The notes: generated by a model from the sequence alone, not told the origin. A stretch of 64,000 nucleotides of DNA from DATBGS01 sp036557885 (GCA_036557885.1 DATBGS010000024.1:62001-126000); one strand, 5' to 3'; shown: positions 17,466 through 26,480, counted from the stretch's first letter. Made by a program: numbers and translations.

Positions 17466-18196
17466 TGCGCGGCCTCCTGGCTCATCGCCAACCGGCCTTC
17501 GGTGTTCAGTTCATCGCTGATGATCTGCCCATCCGAAATGGAGATGATACGCTCGGCAGCAGAAGCAACGCGCTGGTCGTGCGTGGCGATGATAAATGTG
17601 GTGCCCGTCCGCTCGCGCAGTTCCGCAATGAGTTCCAGCAGCTTCGCGCCGTTCTTGCCATCCAGGTTGCCGGTTGGCTCGTCGGCAATGATGATGGCTG
17701 GATTAGCGGATAAGGCGCGGGCAATCGCCACGCGCTGCTGCTCACCGCCAGAAAGCTGATTGGGGCGGTGGCCCAGCCGGTGACTCATCCCCACCAGCGC
17801 CAGCAGTTCTTTGGCGCGGGCAGAAGGGCTGCCAGGATGCTTGCCGACATACAGCGGCACTTCGACATTTTCCTGCGCCGTGAGGGTTGGCACGAGGTTA
17901 AATGTCTGGAAGACCATGCCGATCTTTTGATTGCGAATGGCGGCCAGTTGCGCCTCACTCATGCGGGTAATATTCACGCCATCCACAAATACTTCGCCGC
18001 TTGTGGGGTTATCCAACCCGGCGATAATGCCCAGCAGCGTACTCTTGCCGCTTCCAGACGGGCCAATGATCGCCACAAACTCGCCTTTTTGAATCTGAAA
18101 ACTGATGCCCTTCAAAATATCAATACGCTCGCCGCCTAGCGGCAGGCTTTTGTAGACATCGTGGGCTTCCAGTGCAGTTGTATCTGTCATGCTCAT
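17462..18196 (-). CDS. LolD/MacB-type ABC transporter ATPase
   Basis: An ATPase of about 244 residues that powers the permease encoded directly behind it. Seen: IGPSGSGKSTLLGIIAGLD (Walker A), Q-loop in GMVFQTFNLVPTLTAQENV, signature LSGGEQQRVAIARAL, Walker B IIADEPTGNLD and switch His in FIIATHDQRV. The sequence is of the three-component LolD/YtrE/MacB exporter type. The start is not sharply defined: ATG at 18196, 18190 and 18220 are in frame and none has a strong ribosome-binding site. A promoter with an overlapping palindromic operator lies about 200 bases upstream. Confidence 0.92.
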   Translation of the reverse strand: MSMTDTTALEAHDVYKSLPLGGERIDILKGISFQIQKGEFVAIIGPSGSGKSTLLGIIAGLDNPTSGEVFVDGVNITRMSEAQLAAIRNQKIGMVFQTFNLVPTLTAQENVEVPLYVGKHPGSPSARAKELLALVGMSHRLGHRPNQLSGGEQQRVAIARALSANPAIIIADEPTGNLDGKNGAKLLELIAELRERTGTTFIIATHDQRVASAAERIISISDGQIISDELNTEGRLAMSQEAAQ

Positions 18197-18390
18197 GCTT
18201 TCTTTCGCTGAAAAGTTCATATCAGAGAGAGAGGAATCAGGCGCATTGCCTCAGAGACGCTATCGTCTGTACGAATGGAGATGTGAGAGGTTGCAGTGCT
18301 CTGGCTGGCAAACTCGGCCAGCCCAGGCTGCATCTCTACAAGTATCAGGTTCTCACATCCTTTCTTCATTTCATTACGCTTGCTTCTCAA

Positions 18391-18419
18391 AAGATATATC
18401 TTATCATTACGATATATCG
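18391..18419. promoter_or_regulatory. Twin palindromic operator
   Basis: Two short perfect palindromes, AAGATATATCTT (18391-18402) and CGATATATCG (18410-18419), with centres 18 bases apart. The second overlaps the -10 element of the minus-strand promoter for the ABC exporter. A dimeric repressor such as a PadR- or GntR-type protein could bind here; no such gene is adjacent. Confidence 0.5.
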
Positions 18420-18440
18420 GATTTTAGGGCGAAAAGTCAA
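18411..18440 (-). promoter_or_regulatory. Promoter of the ABC exporter operon
   Basis: On the minus strand TTGACT (18435-18440) is followed by an 18-base spacer and TATATC (18411-18416). The rest of the 315-base gap (18221-18535) holds the long leader and no gene I can support. Confidence 0.5.
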
Positions 18441-18535
18441 GAGGAAGCGAGGGAATGCTCGCTTTATCTCATTGATGTATATGTACCCTAACTGCCATTT
18501 TTGTTCAGATCAAGCACCTGAGTGCGATGCACTGC

Positions 18536-19366
18536 CTAGAGCGCCAGCACCATTTCATGCTGGCTGAAGATTTCCTTGAACCCCAGCGCCCGGCTGCGCT
18601 CCAGAAGGGGGCTGCCCTCCGGCGAGTTATACACCATGATGCCGCCAGCATTGCCAGCCGCCGCCCGGAACAGCGCCGCCACCTGCGTATCTGTGAACGC
18701 GCTGTGCAGCGCCGCAATCGAAATGCGCATCCGCGAACCCAGCCGCTCCACCACGACCCCGCTTTCGCTGCCATCGGGGGCATAGGCCGCGAGCGCCTGG
18801 GTGTGGGCCGCCAGAATGCTCGGCAGTTCCATCCCCCAGGCAGGCTTTTCGGCGCGAGCCATCCAGGTCAGCGCTTTGTCCAGCCCAACGCGCTCAACGC
18901 GCAGGTTGTCGGCGCCAGCAGGCAAGGCATCCGGCGCAATCTCCAGCCCATAGAGGCGCCTGGTGATGACAAAGCCCACGCGCTGATAGAGCCTGATCGC
19001 CCGCTCATTCTGCGTCAGCGCCTCCAGTTGCAATTCGGCCAGGCCCGTCTCGCGCGCCACCCGCACCATCTCCTCTGCCAGCAGCTTGCCCGCGCCAGTC
19101 CCGCGAAACGCGGGCACAATGCCAAAGCCGCCGCACCAGCCGCGCCGCCCGCGCGTGCCCATGCGTGCCATGCCCACAAACGTGCCCGCCTCATCGTGCA
19201 TGACGACACAGCGCCGCGCATCAATCTGATTATCGCGCCAGAAATCGGCGGTGCCCTCTGGCGTCATCTTCATTGGAAAGAAATAGCCCTCAAAGCTCTG
19301 GTTGTGCATCTCGCAAAGCTGCTCCAGCGAGTAGCCCAGCGCATTAGAAAAGCGATACGTGCTCAT
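18536..19366 (-). CDS. GNAT family N-acetyltransferase (two-domain)
   Basis: A 276-residue acetyl-CoA-dependent acetyltransferase with a complete GNAT core in the first half: GFGIVPAFRGTGAGKLLAEE is the acetyl-CoA-binding motif A, and NERAIRLYQRVGFVITRRL is motif B. The second half (about residues 150-276) looks like a second, weaker GNAT fold that ends MVLAL. The substrate is unknown. AAGGAG precedes the ATG by 8 bases. It is divergent from the ankyrin gene and transcribed toward the ABC exporter genes. Confidence 0.85.
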   Translation of the reverse strand: MSTYRFSNALGYSLEQLCEMHNQSFEGYFFPMKMTPEGTADFWRDNQIDARRCVVMHDEAGTFVGMARMGTRGRRGWCGGFGIVPAFRGTGAGKLLAEEMVRVARETGLAELQLEALTQNERAIRLYQRVGFVITRRLYGLEIAPDALPAGADNLRVERVGLDKALTWMARAEKPAWGMELPSILAAHTQALAAYAPDGSESGVVVERLGSRMRISIAALHSAFTDTQVAALFRAAAGNAGGIMVYNSPEGSPLLERSRALGFKEIFSQHEMVLAL

Positions 19367-19498
19367 ACTGCTGTCTCCTTCTCAAGATTAAAAAGAACTC
19401 TTCAGCATTGTATCTTTCTGTCATTGGAGTTGCCTTGTAATATCATTTACGCTATCGTCAGCCAATATCCTGTAATCAACTCATCAGGAGAGAACCCG

Positions 19499-20149
19499 AT
19501 GGATACCACCAGAGCATTTTTTCAAGCGGTCCAGAGTGGAGATGTCACCCAGATTAATAGCTTGCTGGCGGCGCAGCCAGATTTGCTGAGTGCGAGCCAG
19601 CGCGGGGCTTCGGCTGTGTTGACCGCCGTGTATCACGGCCAACAGGAAAGCCTGAAGGCGCTGCTGGCGCACCAGCCAACGCTGACGATCTTTGAGGCCG
19701 CAGCGGTGGGTGATACGCAGCGGGCAAAAGAACTGCTGGAGCAGGATGTAAGCCTGGCAAACGCATTCGCGCCCGATGGCTTCACCCCGCTGGGGCTGGC
19801 CGCGTTCTTTGGGCAGAAAGCGGTGGTTGATCTGCTGCTGGCGCGTGGGGCAGAAGTGAATGTGGCCTCCAACAACCCGATGAAAGTGATGCCGCTGCAT
19901 TCTTCAGTTGCCCACCAACATCTGGAGATTTCCAGGGCGCTGCTGGAGCATGGGGCGCGGGTGAACGTGGCCCAGGCGGACGAGTTTACGCCGCTTCAGG
20001 AAGCCGCACACAATGGGCAGGTGGAGATGATACGGCTTCTGCTGGAATATGGCGCGGATGCCAGCGCGAAAAACGCCGAGGGCAAGACGGCGCTGATGAT
20101 GGCACAGGAAGCAGGAAAGGAAGAAGCGGCAAAAATGCTCCGTGTCTGA
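19499..20149 (+). CDS. Ankyrin repeat protein
   Basis: A protein of 216 residues made almost wholly of ankyrin repeats, predicted to be a cytosolic protein-binding scaffold. At least four repeats are visible, for example DGFTPLGLAAFFGQKAVVDL, MKVMPLHSSVAHQHLEISRA, DEFTPLQEAAHNGQVEMIRL and EGKTALMMAQEAGKEEAAKM. The ATG at 19499 follows AGGAGAG at a suitable distance; the frame is open far upstream, but that part is antisense to the acetyltransferase gene and is not coding. The partner is unknown. Confidence 0.9.
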   Translation: MDTTRAFFQAVQSGDVTQINSLLAAQPDLLSASQRGASAVLTAVYHGQQESLKALLAHQPTLTIFEAAAVGDTQRAKELLEQDVSLANAFAPDGFTPLGLAAFFGQKAVVDLLLARGAEVNVASNNPMKVMPLHSSVAHQHLEISRALLEHGARVNVAQADEFTPLQEAAHNGQVEMIRLLLEYGADASAKNAEGKTALMMAQEAGKEEAAKMLRV

Positions 20150-20185
20150 TAGGATAAGGCGTGAGTCATTCAACACAACCCATCC

Positions 20186-20215
20186 TTGACAGGACCATCT
20201 CTCTCCCTGTATAGT
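20186..20215 (+). promoter_or_regulatory. Strong sigma70-type promoter in a 537-base gap
   Basis: TTGACA at 20186-20191, 18-base spacer, TATAGT at 20210-20215. The next gene starts about 470 bases downstream, so its leader would be long or a separate short RNA is made. A tiny frame MPVCC at 20259 follows GGGGAGG at a wide spacing. I see nothing else convincing between 20150 and 20686. Confidence 0.45.
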
Positions 20216-20686
20216 AGGGAAGTATTCACTCGGTTTTTTGGGGAGGTTTTGACATCTATGCCGGTGTGCTGCTAACTCCATCCTGTTTCCTGTTCAAACA
20301 GTGAAACAGACGTTCCCACTCTTGTTTCCATCTAGCGCGTGTCTCTCATCAGGCATGAGCGCTTAGTCGTTCTGTGCCTGGAATGCGCGAGACGGCGGAT
20401 AGTGATAACGCAAGCAGCGAGATGGTGCAAGAGAGATATGGAGAAGCGTGCGGCAAAGAGGTGTCAGGACTGGAACATCGGCGAACGCATCGCCAATGTT
20501 CCCCATCCACCACACCATTGGCAGGTGGATGCCATCTTTTTCCCTATCGCGGCATCGCCTGTTCGATCATGGCGCAAGCGATGACCGGCGCTCTCTTCTC
20601 CCTCTTGTCTCTCCCATCGTTTCCTTGCGTGTGTGGATACGATTGTGTTGTTTCTTCACGAAGACAAAAAGCAAGGAATACCTCTC

Positions 20687-21280
20687 ATGACAGAATATCA
20701 GCTTTCACTCCTCCCCTTCTACGCGGGTTGGGGTATCTACAATCAGCGTCTTGTCGCGGCTATCGCGCCCCTGACCGCAGCGCAGCTTGCCTTGCGCACT
20801 ACGCCGCACCATTGGTCGGTTGGCATGTACGCGACACATATCGTCGCCAATCGCGCCTGGTGGTTCCACGCACGGATGGGCGAGGGGAGCGATGATCTGA
20901 CTGCCCTCGAATTATGGGCTTTGGGAGTCGCAGAGGCGGACGTTGATCCACTTCATCCGGCGGCAGAACTTGTTGCCGGACTGGAGAAGACCTGGCAGAT
21001 GATCGAGGAGACGCTTTCCCGTCTGACCTCTGCTGCTCTTTTCGAGGTCTTCCCGCCTCTCGATCAGGCGGAACGTGTGCGTCACGCGCAACTGGTCGAG
21101 CCTGCGCTCCAGCCATACGCCCAGATGTGGCTGGACAGGGCCGCTCGTTCTGGAGAAGTGAGGCCCGCCGTTTCGCGCCAGCAGATTATCTGGGGAGTGC
21201 TCGAACATGACATCCATCACGGCAGCGAAATTTCCACCACTCTCGGCGTTCATGGTCTGCCAGTCGTCGAGTTGGATTAA
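20687..21280 (+). CDS. DinB family protein
   Basis: A protein of 197 residues of the DinB/YfiT four-helix-bundle family, which includes metal-dependent thiol transferases (bacillithiol or mycothiol type) and damage-induced proteins. The three metal-binding histidines fit HHWSVGMYATHIVANRAWWF and LEHDIHHGSE. ATG at 20687 was chosen for AAGGAA about 9 bases upstream; longer frames lack a site. It is convergent with the P450 gene, with a strong hairpin between them. The biological role is unknown. Confidence 0.82.
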   Translation: MTEYQLSLLPFYAGWGIYNQRLVAAIAPLTAAQLALRTTPHHWSVGMYATHIVANRAWWFHARMGEGSDDLTALELWALGVAEADVDPLHPAAELVAGLEKTWQMIEETLSRLTSAALFEVFPPLDQAERVRHAQLVEPALQPYAQMWLDRAARSGEVRPAVSRQQIIWGVLEHDIHHGSEISTTLGVHGLPVVELD

Positions 21281-21336
21281 GAACAGAAACATCTTCCGTT
21301 CCCCTCTCTCATGGGTGGAGAGGTTGAAATGATGTG

Positions 21337-21376
21337 GTCGCTTCAGCGACAAGGTTGCCCCTGTCGCTGAAGTGAC
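21337..21376. terminator. Bidirectional hairpin between convergent genes
   Basis: GTCGCTTCAGCGACA (21337-21351) pairs with TGTCGCTGAAGTGAC (21362-21376): a 15-bp stem with one G-U pair and a 10-base loop. It is placed between the convergent DinB and P450 genes; no T run follows. Confidence 0.6.
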
Positions 21377-21458
21377 ATTCCATGCTCACATGGACAGAAA
21401 AACGGCAAACAAATGCTTGCAGTCGCATGCCCGCGCCACTTGCGTTGTGAGTGAAAAG

Positions 21459-22709
21459 CTATTCCACAGCCACGATGAAATTGCGCAGTTCGTAGCCAGT
21501 GGTCAGGTCGCTCCAGCGCATGGTGGGGGCACGCTCGATGCGCAAGCCATCCAGCTTCAGCAAGCGCTGCAAGAAAATATCGGCTTCCTGAATGGCAAGG
21601 TACGAGCCGGGGCAGCGGTGGTGGCCGTCGCCAAAGCTCATCACCTCGGTGGGGATACGCTCGCCTGTGAGTTCGCGGCCTGGGCAGAGCGCCAGCGGCT
21701 CCTCGCTGACAACGCGCTCGTCGCTGTTGGTGCCGTGAACCTGTATATCAATCAGGGCGCCCTGGGGGATGACGATTTGTTCGCTCTGGCTTTCCAGGGG
21801 AATATCTGCGGTGGCGCGGCGCCGGATGTTGCCGATTACTGGCTCCAGGCGCAAGGTTTCCTCAAGGATAGCCTGGCGCTCCTCTTCTGGCGCGACGAGA
21901 TAACGCGCCCGCAACGCGGGCTGCTCCAGCAGATGCCAGGCGGCCACACAGATAAACTCGCGGGTGGTGACCATGCCCGCTGCGGCATAGGTGACGCATT
22001 CGGTCAAAATCTCGCTGTCTCTGTAGTGCAGGCCGAGCAAATGCGAGATGACATCTTCTTGGGGGTGCTTTTTGTGTGCTTCAATGGCTGGCTTGACATC
22101 CAGAAAGAAAAAGGCGGCCATGCGATACTGCACTTTGAGCATGCGCCGCAACCGCTTGCGACCCATTTTGAGGTCGGTTGGGACTTCTTCAAAGAAGGCG
22201 TCAATTCGGCGCTCCAGTCCGGGCAGGCGGCTGTTGTTCAGCCCAATAACCTGCCCGGCCACGCGCATTGCCAGCCTTAAGGCAATCTTGCTGAGATCGG
22301 CGCTCTTGCGCTGCTGGAGCATAGACACCATCTGATCGGAAAGCGTTTCCATCATCTGGCGATAGCTAGTGCTCACGGTTTTAGGCGTGAAAAAGCGCGC
22401 GGTTTGTTTGCGCTGCTGCTGATGCACCTTCCCTTCCTGGTAGAGAATGGACTGATTTCTCTGCCCCGGTATGCGCTCCATCATTTCTGCGTTAAAACCT
22501 GCTTGCCTGGTGCCACTGCCGCGCAGGATGGCCCTGGCTTCCTCAAAGCCGCGCACCTGCCAGACGCCATCCGCGTTGCGCTCGACGCGCGGGCCGGTCA
22601 CTTCTCTTCGGGCCGTTTTCTGGCGCGAATAGCTGGCATGATCAATCGGGCATTGGGTTGGCGAGGCTGATGGCTCCTCTGCTAAGGATTCATTTTCTTG
22701 GAGTTGCAT
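21459..22709 (-). CDS. Cytochrome P450
   Basis: A 416-residue soluble bacterial P450 monooxygenase. The heme-ligand loop is FGDGHHRCPGSYLAIQEADI with the conserved Cys. The K-helix ExxR is in EETLRLEPVIGNIRRRAT, and the I-helix reads YAAAGMVTTREFICVAAWHL, in which the usual acid-alcohol pair is replaced by TT. The substrate is unknown. GGAGG lies rather far (13 bases) before the ATG. It is divergent from a TetR-family gene, and an operator-like palindrome covers its -10 box, so repression by that regulator is likely. No ferredoxin or reductase gene is adjacent. Confidence 0.93.
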   Translation of the reverse strand: MQLQENESLAEEPSASPTQCPIDHASYSRQKTARREVTGPRVERNADGVWQVRGFEEARAILRGSGTRQAGFNAEMMERIPGQRNQSILYQEGKVHQQQRKQTARFFTPKTVSTSYRQMMETLSDQMVSMLQQRKSADLSKIALRLAMRVAGQVIGLNNSRLPGLERRIDAFFEEVPTDLKMGRKRLRRMLKVQYRMAAFFFLDVKPAIEAHKKHPQEDVISHLLGLHYRDSEILTECVTYAAAGMVTTREFICVAAWHLLEQPALRARYLVAPEEERQAILEETLRLEPVIGNIRRRATADIPLESQSEQIVIPQGALIDIQVHGTNSDERVVSEEPLALCPGRELTGERIPTEVMSFGDGHHRCPGSYLAIQEADIFLQRLLKLDGLRIERAPTMRWSDLTTGYELRNFIVAVE

Positions 22710-22801
22710 GGCGTGTGCTTTTCCTCCGCTTTCTTCTGTTCAGGCGCTCCGCTGCCTGCTATGGTTTGCTATATGAAATGCGTTATGATTCACTACTCTC
22801 T

Positions 22802-22822
22802 TATGATATATAGTAGATCATA
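22802..22822. promoter_or_regulatory. Probable TetR-family operator
   Basis: Inverted repeat TATGAT-N9-ATCATA (21 bases) in the divergent region between the P450 and TetR genes. It covers the -10 element of the P450 promoter. Confidence 0.5.
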
Positions 22823-22839
22823 TCTTATGCTTGAGTCAA
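22810..22839 (-). promoter_or_regulatory. Promoter of the P450 gene
   Basis: On the minus strand TTGACT (22834-22839), 18-base spacer, TACTAT (22810-22815), about 100 bases before the P450 start. Confidence 0.5.
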
Positions 22840-22921
22840 GACTCCGCTTGCAAGGGGGAAGGCGTGATATGATAGGACAAAATACGCTCGTGGGGTACAC
22901 CCCATATCTGGCGGGGATGCG

Positions 22922-23485
22922 ATGGAAGTACAGGACCGGAGAGTTAAGCGCACGCAGAAGCTGCTGGCAAAAGCGCTCATCTCGCTGACGCTGGAGAAAG
23001 GATTTGAGGCGGTCACGATTCGAGAAATTACCGAGCGGGCAGATGTGGGCTACGCGACGTTTTTCCGACATTACCACGACAAAGACGCGCTTTTGCACGA
23101 TGTGGCGGAGGTCGTGCTAGATGAATTATTGGAACTGCTGAGCACCGAGCCATCCAATGCTGACCCAACAACGGTGGGCACGCTGATTTTTCGCTATGCG
23201 CAGGAGCAGAGCGAGATTATCCGGGCGCTGCTGGGAAATCGGGGGTCAGCAGACCTGAAGCAGCGCATCATCGAGGCGGGCAGCCAGAGCGTCTTGAGAC
23301 GCCAAACCGGGCTACCAGGAAGTGTGGTGCCCCTAGAAATTGGCGCGTATCATCTGGTGTCTTCATCGGTGGCCCTGATACAATGGTGGTTGGAGCACGA
23401 CATGCCGTTTCCACCTGAACAAATGGGAGCGATTTATCACGAACTTATTGTGCGCCCGACGAGCGCTCTGGCTTTTGGGCCATAA
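22922..23485 (+). CDS. TetR family transcriptional regulator
   Basis: A 187-residue repressor-type protein. The N-terminal helix-turn-helix is clear: RTQKLLAKALISLTLEKGFE, then TIREITERADVGYATFFRHY with the usual YxTFFRHY/F ending, and KDALLHDV. The C-terminal ligand domain is not similar to anything I can name. It lies divergent from the P450 gene and upstream of an MFS exporter on the same strand, so it probably controls both in response to a small hydrophobic compound. Confidence 0.93.
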   Translation: MEVQDRRVKRTQKLLAKALISLTLEKGFEAVTIREITERADVGYATFFRHYHDKDALLHDVAEVVLDELLELLSTEPSNADPTTVGTLIFRYAQEQSEIIRALLGNRGSADLKQRIIEAGSQSVLRRQTGLPGSVVPLEIGAYHLVSSSVALIQWWLEHDMPFPPEQMGAIYHELIVRPTSALAFGP

Positions 23486-23620
23486 ATCTTTATCGAACTA
23501 AATGCTCAGCATTTCGTACATATAATATTGACCAGCTCGGAACCAAAACATCCAACACGCGCAATACGGTGAATGCTGTTGTCCTGTTGTTGGCAAGAGA
23601 AATGAAAGCGATTATGAGTC

Positions 23621-25159
23621 ATGGAAGGTGTTTGGCGTAGCAAGCGGTCCAAAGTTCAAGAGGCCGCAGGAGAAACGGATAGCACCCTTGTACAAGAAGC
23701 ATTGCAGGTGCAGAGCCAGAAGCTCGGCTTGCCGATGTCTGCCGGGGAACTTTCAGAGGTGATCAGTCCCGATGGCACCGACCTCCGGCTTCCGCGTGGT
23801 TTCTCAGCCGTCCTAAAAAACTCGGCTTTTTTGCGGCTGTGGCTCGCCCAGGCAATTTCTCAGGTTGCCCTGAATGTGGCAAACTATGGGCTGATCATTC
23901 TGGTTGCCAGGGAAACCGGGAGTGTCACTGAAACCGCCGTCACCATTGTGGCTTTCACGCTGCCTGGGTTTCTTTTCAGCGGGCCTGCCGGAGTGGTCGT
24001 TGATCGCTTTAACCGACATCGGGTGCTGTGGGTCAGCAATTTTCTTCGCGCCCTGGTTGCAATCCTCTTTGTTATCGCGCTGCTCATTGATCGAACCTCG
24101 CTGGTGCCGTTGTATCTGCTGGCCTTTTGCATGACCAGCGTTGGGGCGTTTTTTGCCCCAGCAGAAGGCGCGTCTATTCCCTCGCTGGTGAAAACCGATG
24201 AACTTGTTCCGGCGCTGGCACTGTTCAATATCACATTCACACTGGCCCAGGCAGTGGGGCTGGTGCTGATGGGGCCGCTTATTCTGCACTGGCTGCCCTC
24301 ATTCTTTCTTGGGACAGAGCGGCATGGGGTCAGCGTGCTGCCGGTGGACAGCCTGTTTCTAATTGTCGCTGGTTTCTTCTTTCTTTGCACTGGGATCGTG
24401 CTGACGCTTCCCCGGCACAAGCTTCTCATCCAGAAGACTGATAAAGAGCCGGTGAGTATGGCTCAGGAAGCCGGGTCAAGCTGGCGTAAGGTGCTCCATC
24501 TGATAAGCGAAGCTGCCGGCTATCTACGTGCCGATCAGGTGTTGTTTGCTTCGATCTGGCAGCTTACGCTGGGCGGCGTGATTACGGCCATTATCGCGCT
24601 GATTGCGCCGTACTTCATCGTGCAGTTTTTGCGGCTGCCTGCTGAACTGGCGGGGCTGGTCTTTATTCCGGCGGGGCTGGGGTTGGTACTGGGTTCCGCG
24701 CTGATGCCGCGTCTGCTGCGCGTCTTGCCCTATACGGGGGTGATTATCCTGGGCAGCGCGGTGATGGCGATCAGCCCGGCTCTTCTGACGGGCGTGTATG
24801 TGGTGGCGCCGCTGCTGCATCCTGATCACTGGTGGCAGACCTGGCCGTATATCGGCATTATCTTGCTGGTGATGTTACTGATGGGCCTGGCCGTTGATTG
24901 TGTGACGCTGCCCGCGCAGACACGCATGCAAGAGCGTACCTCTGATGAGGTGCGTGGGCGGATTCTGGCGCTTCAGTTTTTGCTGCTCAATGGTTTCACC
25001 ATCCCAACGGTGCTGTTGATGGGGCAACTGGCAGACCGCTTTGGGCTGGTGGCCGCGCTGAATGTGCTGGCCGTGATCATTGCTGTCACCAGCTTTGGCA
25101 GCGTGTATTACGGAGTGTTTAGCCAGCGCCGCCGCAAGCAGCGGGCTGAGAAAAAATAA
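23621..25159 (+). CDS. Major facilitator superfamily transporter (MFS_3 / EntS-like)
   Basis: A 512-residue transporter with about 12 membrane helices, starting after a 65-residue cytosolic arm. The ARETGSVTETAVTIVAFTLP and FSGPAGVVVDRFNRHRVLWV segments (MFS motif A with VVDRFNRHR) place it with the DHA3/MFS_3 drug or siderophore exporters. The end is charged (RRRKQRAEKK). It follows the TetR gene by 135 bases with no clear terminator, so both may be one unit for efflux of a toxic compound. Its stop abuts the stop of the convergent next gene without a gap. Confidence 0.9.
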   Translation: MEGVWRSKRSKVQEAAGETDSTLVQEALQVQSQKLGLPMSAGELSEVISPDGTDLRLPRGFSAVLKNSAFLRLWLAQAISQVALNVANYGLIILVARETGSVTETAVTIVAFTLPGFLFSGPAGVVVDRFNRHRVLWVSNFLRALVAILFVIALLIDRTSLVPLYLLAFCMTSVGAFFAPAEGASIPSLVKTDELVPALALFNITFTLAQAVGLVLMGPLILHWLPSFFLGTERHGVSVLPVDSLFLIVAGFFFLCTGIVLTLPRHKLLIQKTDKEPVSMAQEAGSSWRKVLHLISEAAGYLRADQVLFASIWQLTLGGVITAIIALIAPYFIVQFLRLPAELAGLVFIPAGLGLVLGSALMPRLLRVLPYTGVIILGSAVMAISPALLTGVYVVAPLLHPDHWWQTWPYIGIILLVMLLMGLAVDCVTLPAQTRMQERTSDEVRGRILALQFLLLNGFTIPTVLLMGQLADRFGLVAALNVLAVIIAVTSFGSVYYGVFSQRRRKQRAEKK

Positions 25160-26401
25160 TCAGGGCTGCTGCCCGCTGACGACGGCGATTTCATCCTGCG
25201 GGGCAACCGGCAGGGTGGGCAGCGTGGTATGCGCCTGAGCATCCGCAGCCATGATTACGCCAAAACGCCAGAGGAAGTGCCCTACTATCGTTCTGTTCTG
25301 GAGCAGTAGCAGGATGCAGCCTTCCACCCCATGATCCACGAGAGCGATGCTCTCCCAATCATCACCGTTTCCAATGATGGTGCGAGATACCTGAAGTTGC
25401 AACAGGCTAGCGCCTGTTGCGCAGTTCAGCCCCGCCAATTGATCTCTCTCGCTAGGCGTGCCTGCAACCGATGTCTCGTGCCAGCCCTGCGTTTGGTCAT
25501 AGGCAAGGTACAGGGTGATAAGCTGTGCATATGCGTAGGAGGTTTCGCTGACCGTCTCCCCTGTTGCTTTGGTAAAGCGCCAACTGAGCGCCACAGCAAC
25601 ATACATCTGCCAGAAGTTGCCGGTGGGAGCGGCAGGATTTTGTAATCCCGTAATATTGAAACAAAGGTAATTCTGGCATGTATACCCTAGCTGGATAAAC
25701 GGCCCACTTGGGGCCGTTGTGGCAACAGCCTGGAGTGACGCTGAGGAACGCTGGGTGCTTATAACTCCAGCAGGCGTGACGCTGGTAGCGATATAGGATT
25801 TTGTTGGGACAGTGGTTTGCTGGCTAAATGTGGCGATCTGAGGAACCAGAGCGGTTACTTCTTCCTGCTGGTCTGGCGGCAGGTCGGCAAGAGAGAAAGT
25901 AATTCCTACCAAGATTCCGGGCTTTTTTCCTTCCAGGTCAATAAAGCCGCCTCCTTGGGTGCAGGAGCCGCCCATCCCAGGCGGAGGCGTAAACCTGGAG
26001 ACACCAACCTGGCAGGCTCCAGGGCGAAACGGAGGCGCGTTAATAATCACCGTATAAGGCGGAAGGGTGCGCATGGGAACGGTCAAGGGGAGCGAGCCGC
26101 GCTGAAGCACGCCGTTGATCGTGACAGTGCCATAGCCAACGTTGCTGGTGATGAGCAGCGTGGGCGGCACCTCTGTGGGCTGGACACGGGGAGCAGGTGG
26201 GGCGGGTACCTTGGGGAAGAACACACTCCAAAAGGCGGCCAGGGTGACGGCCCCGGCGAGCAGCGCCAGGCCAAGCTGCACCAAGCGCCTGCGGCGAGAG
26301 GGCGGGCGGTTCAGAACGCTTTCCACCTCGATGAGCGGCAGGCGCTCATCGGTGGCGTCTTCTTCGGATAGCTCGGCTGAATCGTCTGGGTGCTGGTCCA
26401 T
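25160..26401 (-). CDS. Membrane-anchored protein of unknown function
   Basis: A protein of about 413 residues that I do not recognise. The acidic cytosolic N-terminus (about 60 residues) is followed by RRRR and one membrane helix (LVQLGLALLAGAVTLAAFWSVF), then a Pro/Val-rich stretch and a large outside domain rich in beta strands, with a PEGA-like part (LLITSNVGYGTVTINGVLQR). Cysteines at CQNYLCFNITG suggest a disulfide. ATG at 26401 has AGGA four bases and GGAG farther upstream; an in-frame start at 26485 is less likely. A role at the cell surface is inferred from topology only. Confidence 0.75.
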   Translation of the reverse strand: MDQHPDDSAELSEEDATDERLPLIEVESVLNRPPSRRRRLVQLGLALLAGAVTLAAFWSVFFPKVPAPPAPRVQPTEVPPTLLITSNVGYGTVTINGVLQRGSLPLTVPMRTLPPYTVIINAPPFRPGACQVGVSRFTPPPGMGGSCTQGGGFIDLEGKKPGILVGITFSLADLPPDQQEEVTALVPQIATFSQQTTVPTKSYIATSVTPAGVISTQRSSASLQAVATTAPSGPFIQLGYTCQNYLCFNITGLQNPAAPTGNFWQMYVAVALSWRFTKATGETVSETSYAYAQLITLYLAYDQTQGWHETSVAGTPSERDQLAGLNCATGASLLQLQVSRTIIGNGDDWESIALVDHGVEGCILLLLQNRTIVGHFLWRFGVIMAADAQAHTTLPTLPVAPQDEIAVVSGQQP

Positions 26402-26480
26402 GCAATCCTCGCTCTCCAGGGTAAAAAACGCTGCTCGCAGCATAGCAGAGCTAAGCGCGAGGATGCAAGGGATAAGGGAT

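Noticed and set aside
16632..17759. Plus-strand frame of 375 codons
   Set aside because: Antisense to the ABC permease and ATPase; the composition is Arg/His-rich without domain features.
18527..19498. Long N-terminal extension of the ankyrin protein frame
   Set aside because: It is antisense to the well-supported GNAT gene and has low-complexity Arg/His/Ala-rich residues; the real start is at 19499 with AGGAG.
20339..20895. Small frames in the gap before the DinB gene
   Set aside because: No convincing start sites or protein features; composition is like random GC-rich sequence.
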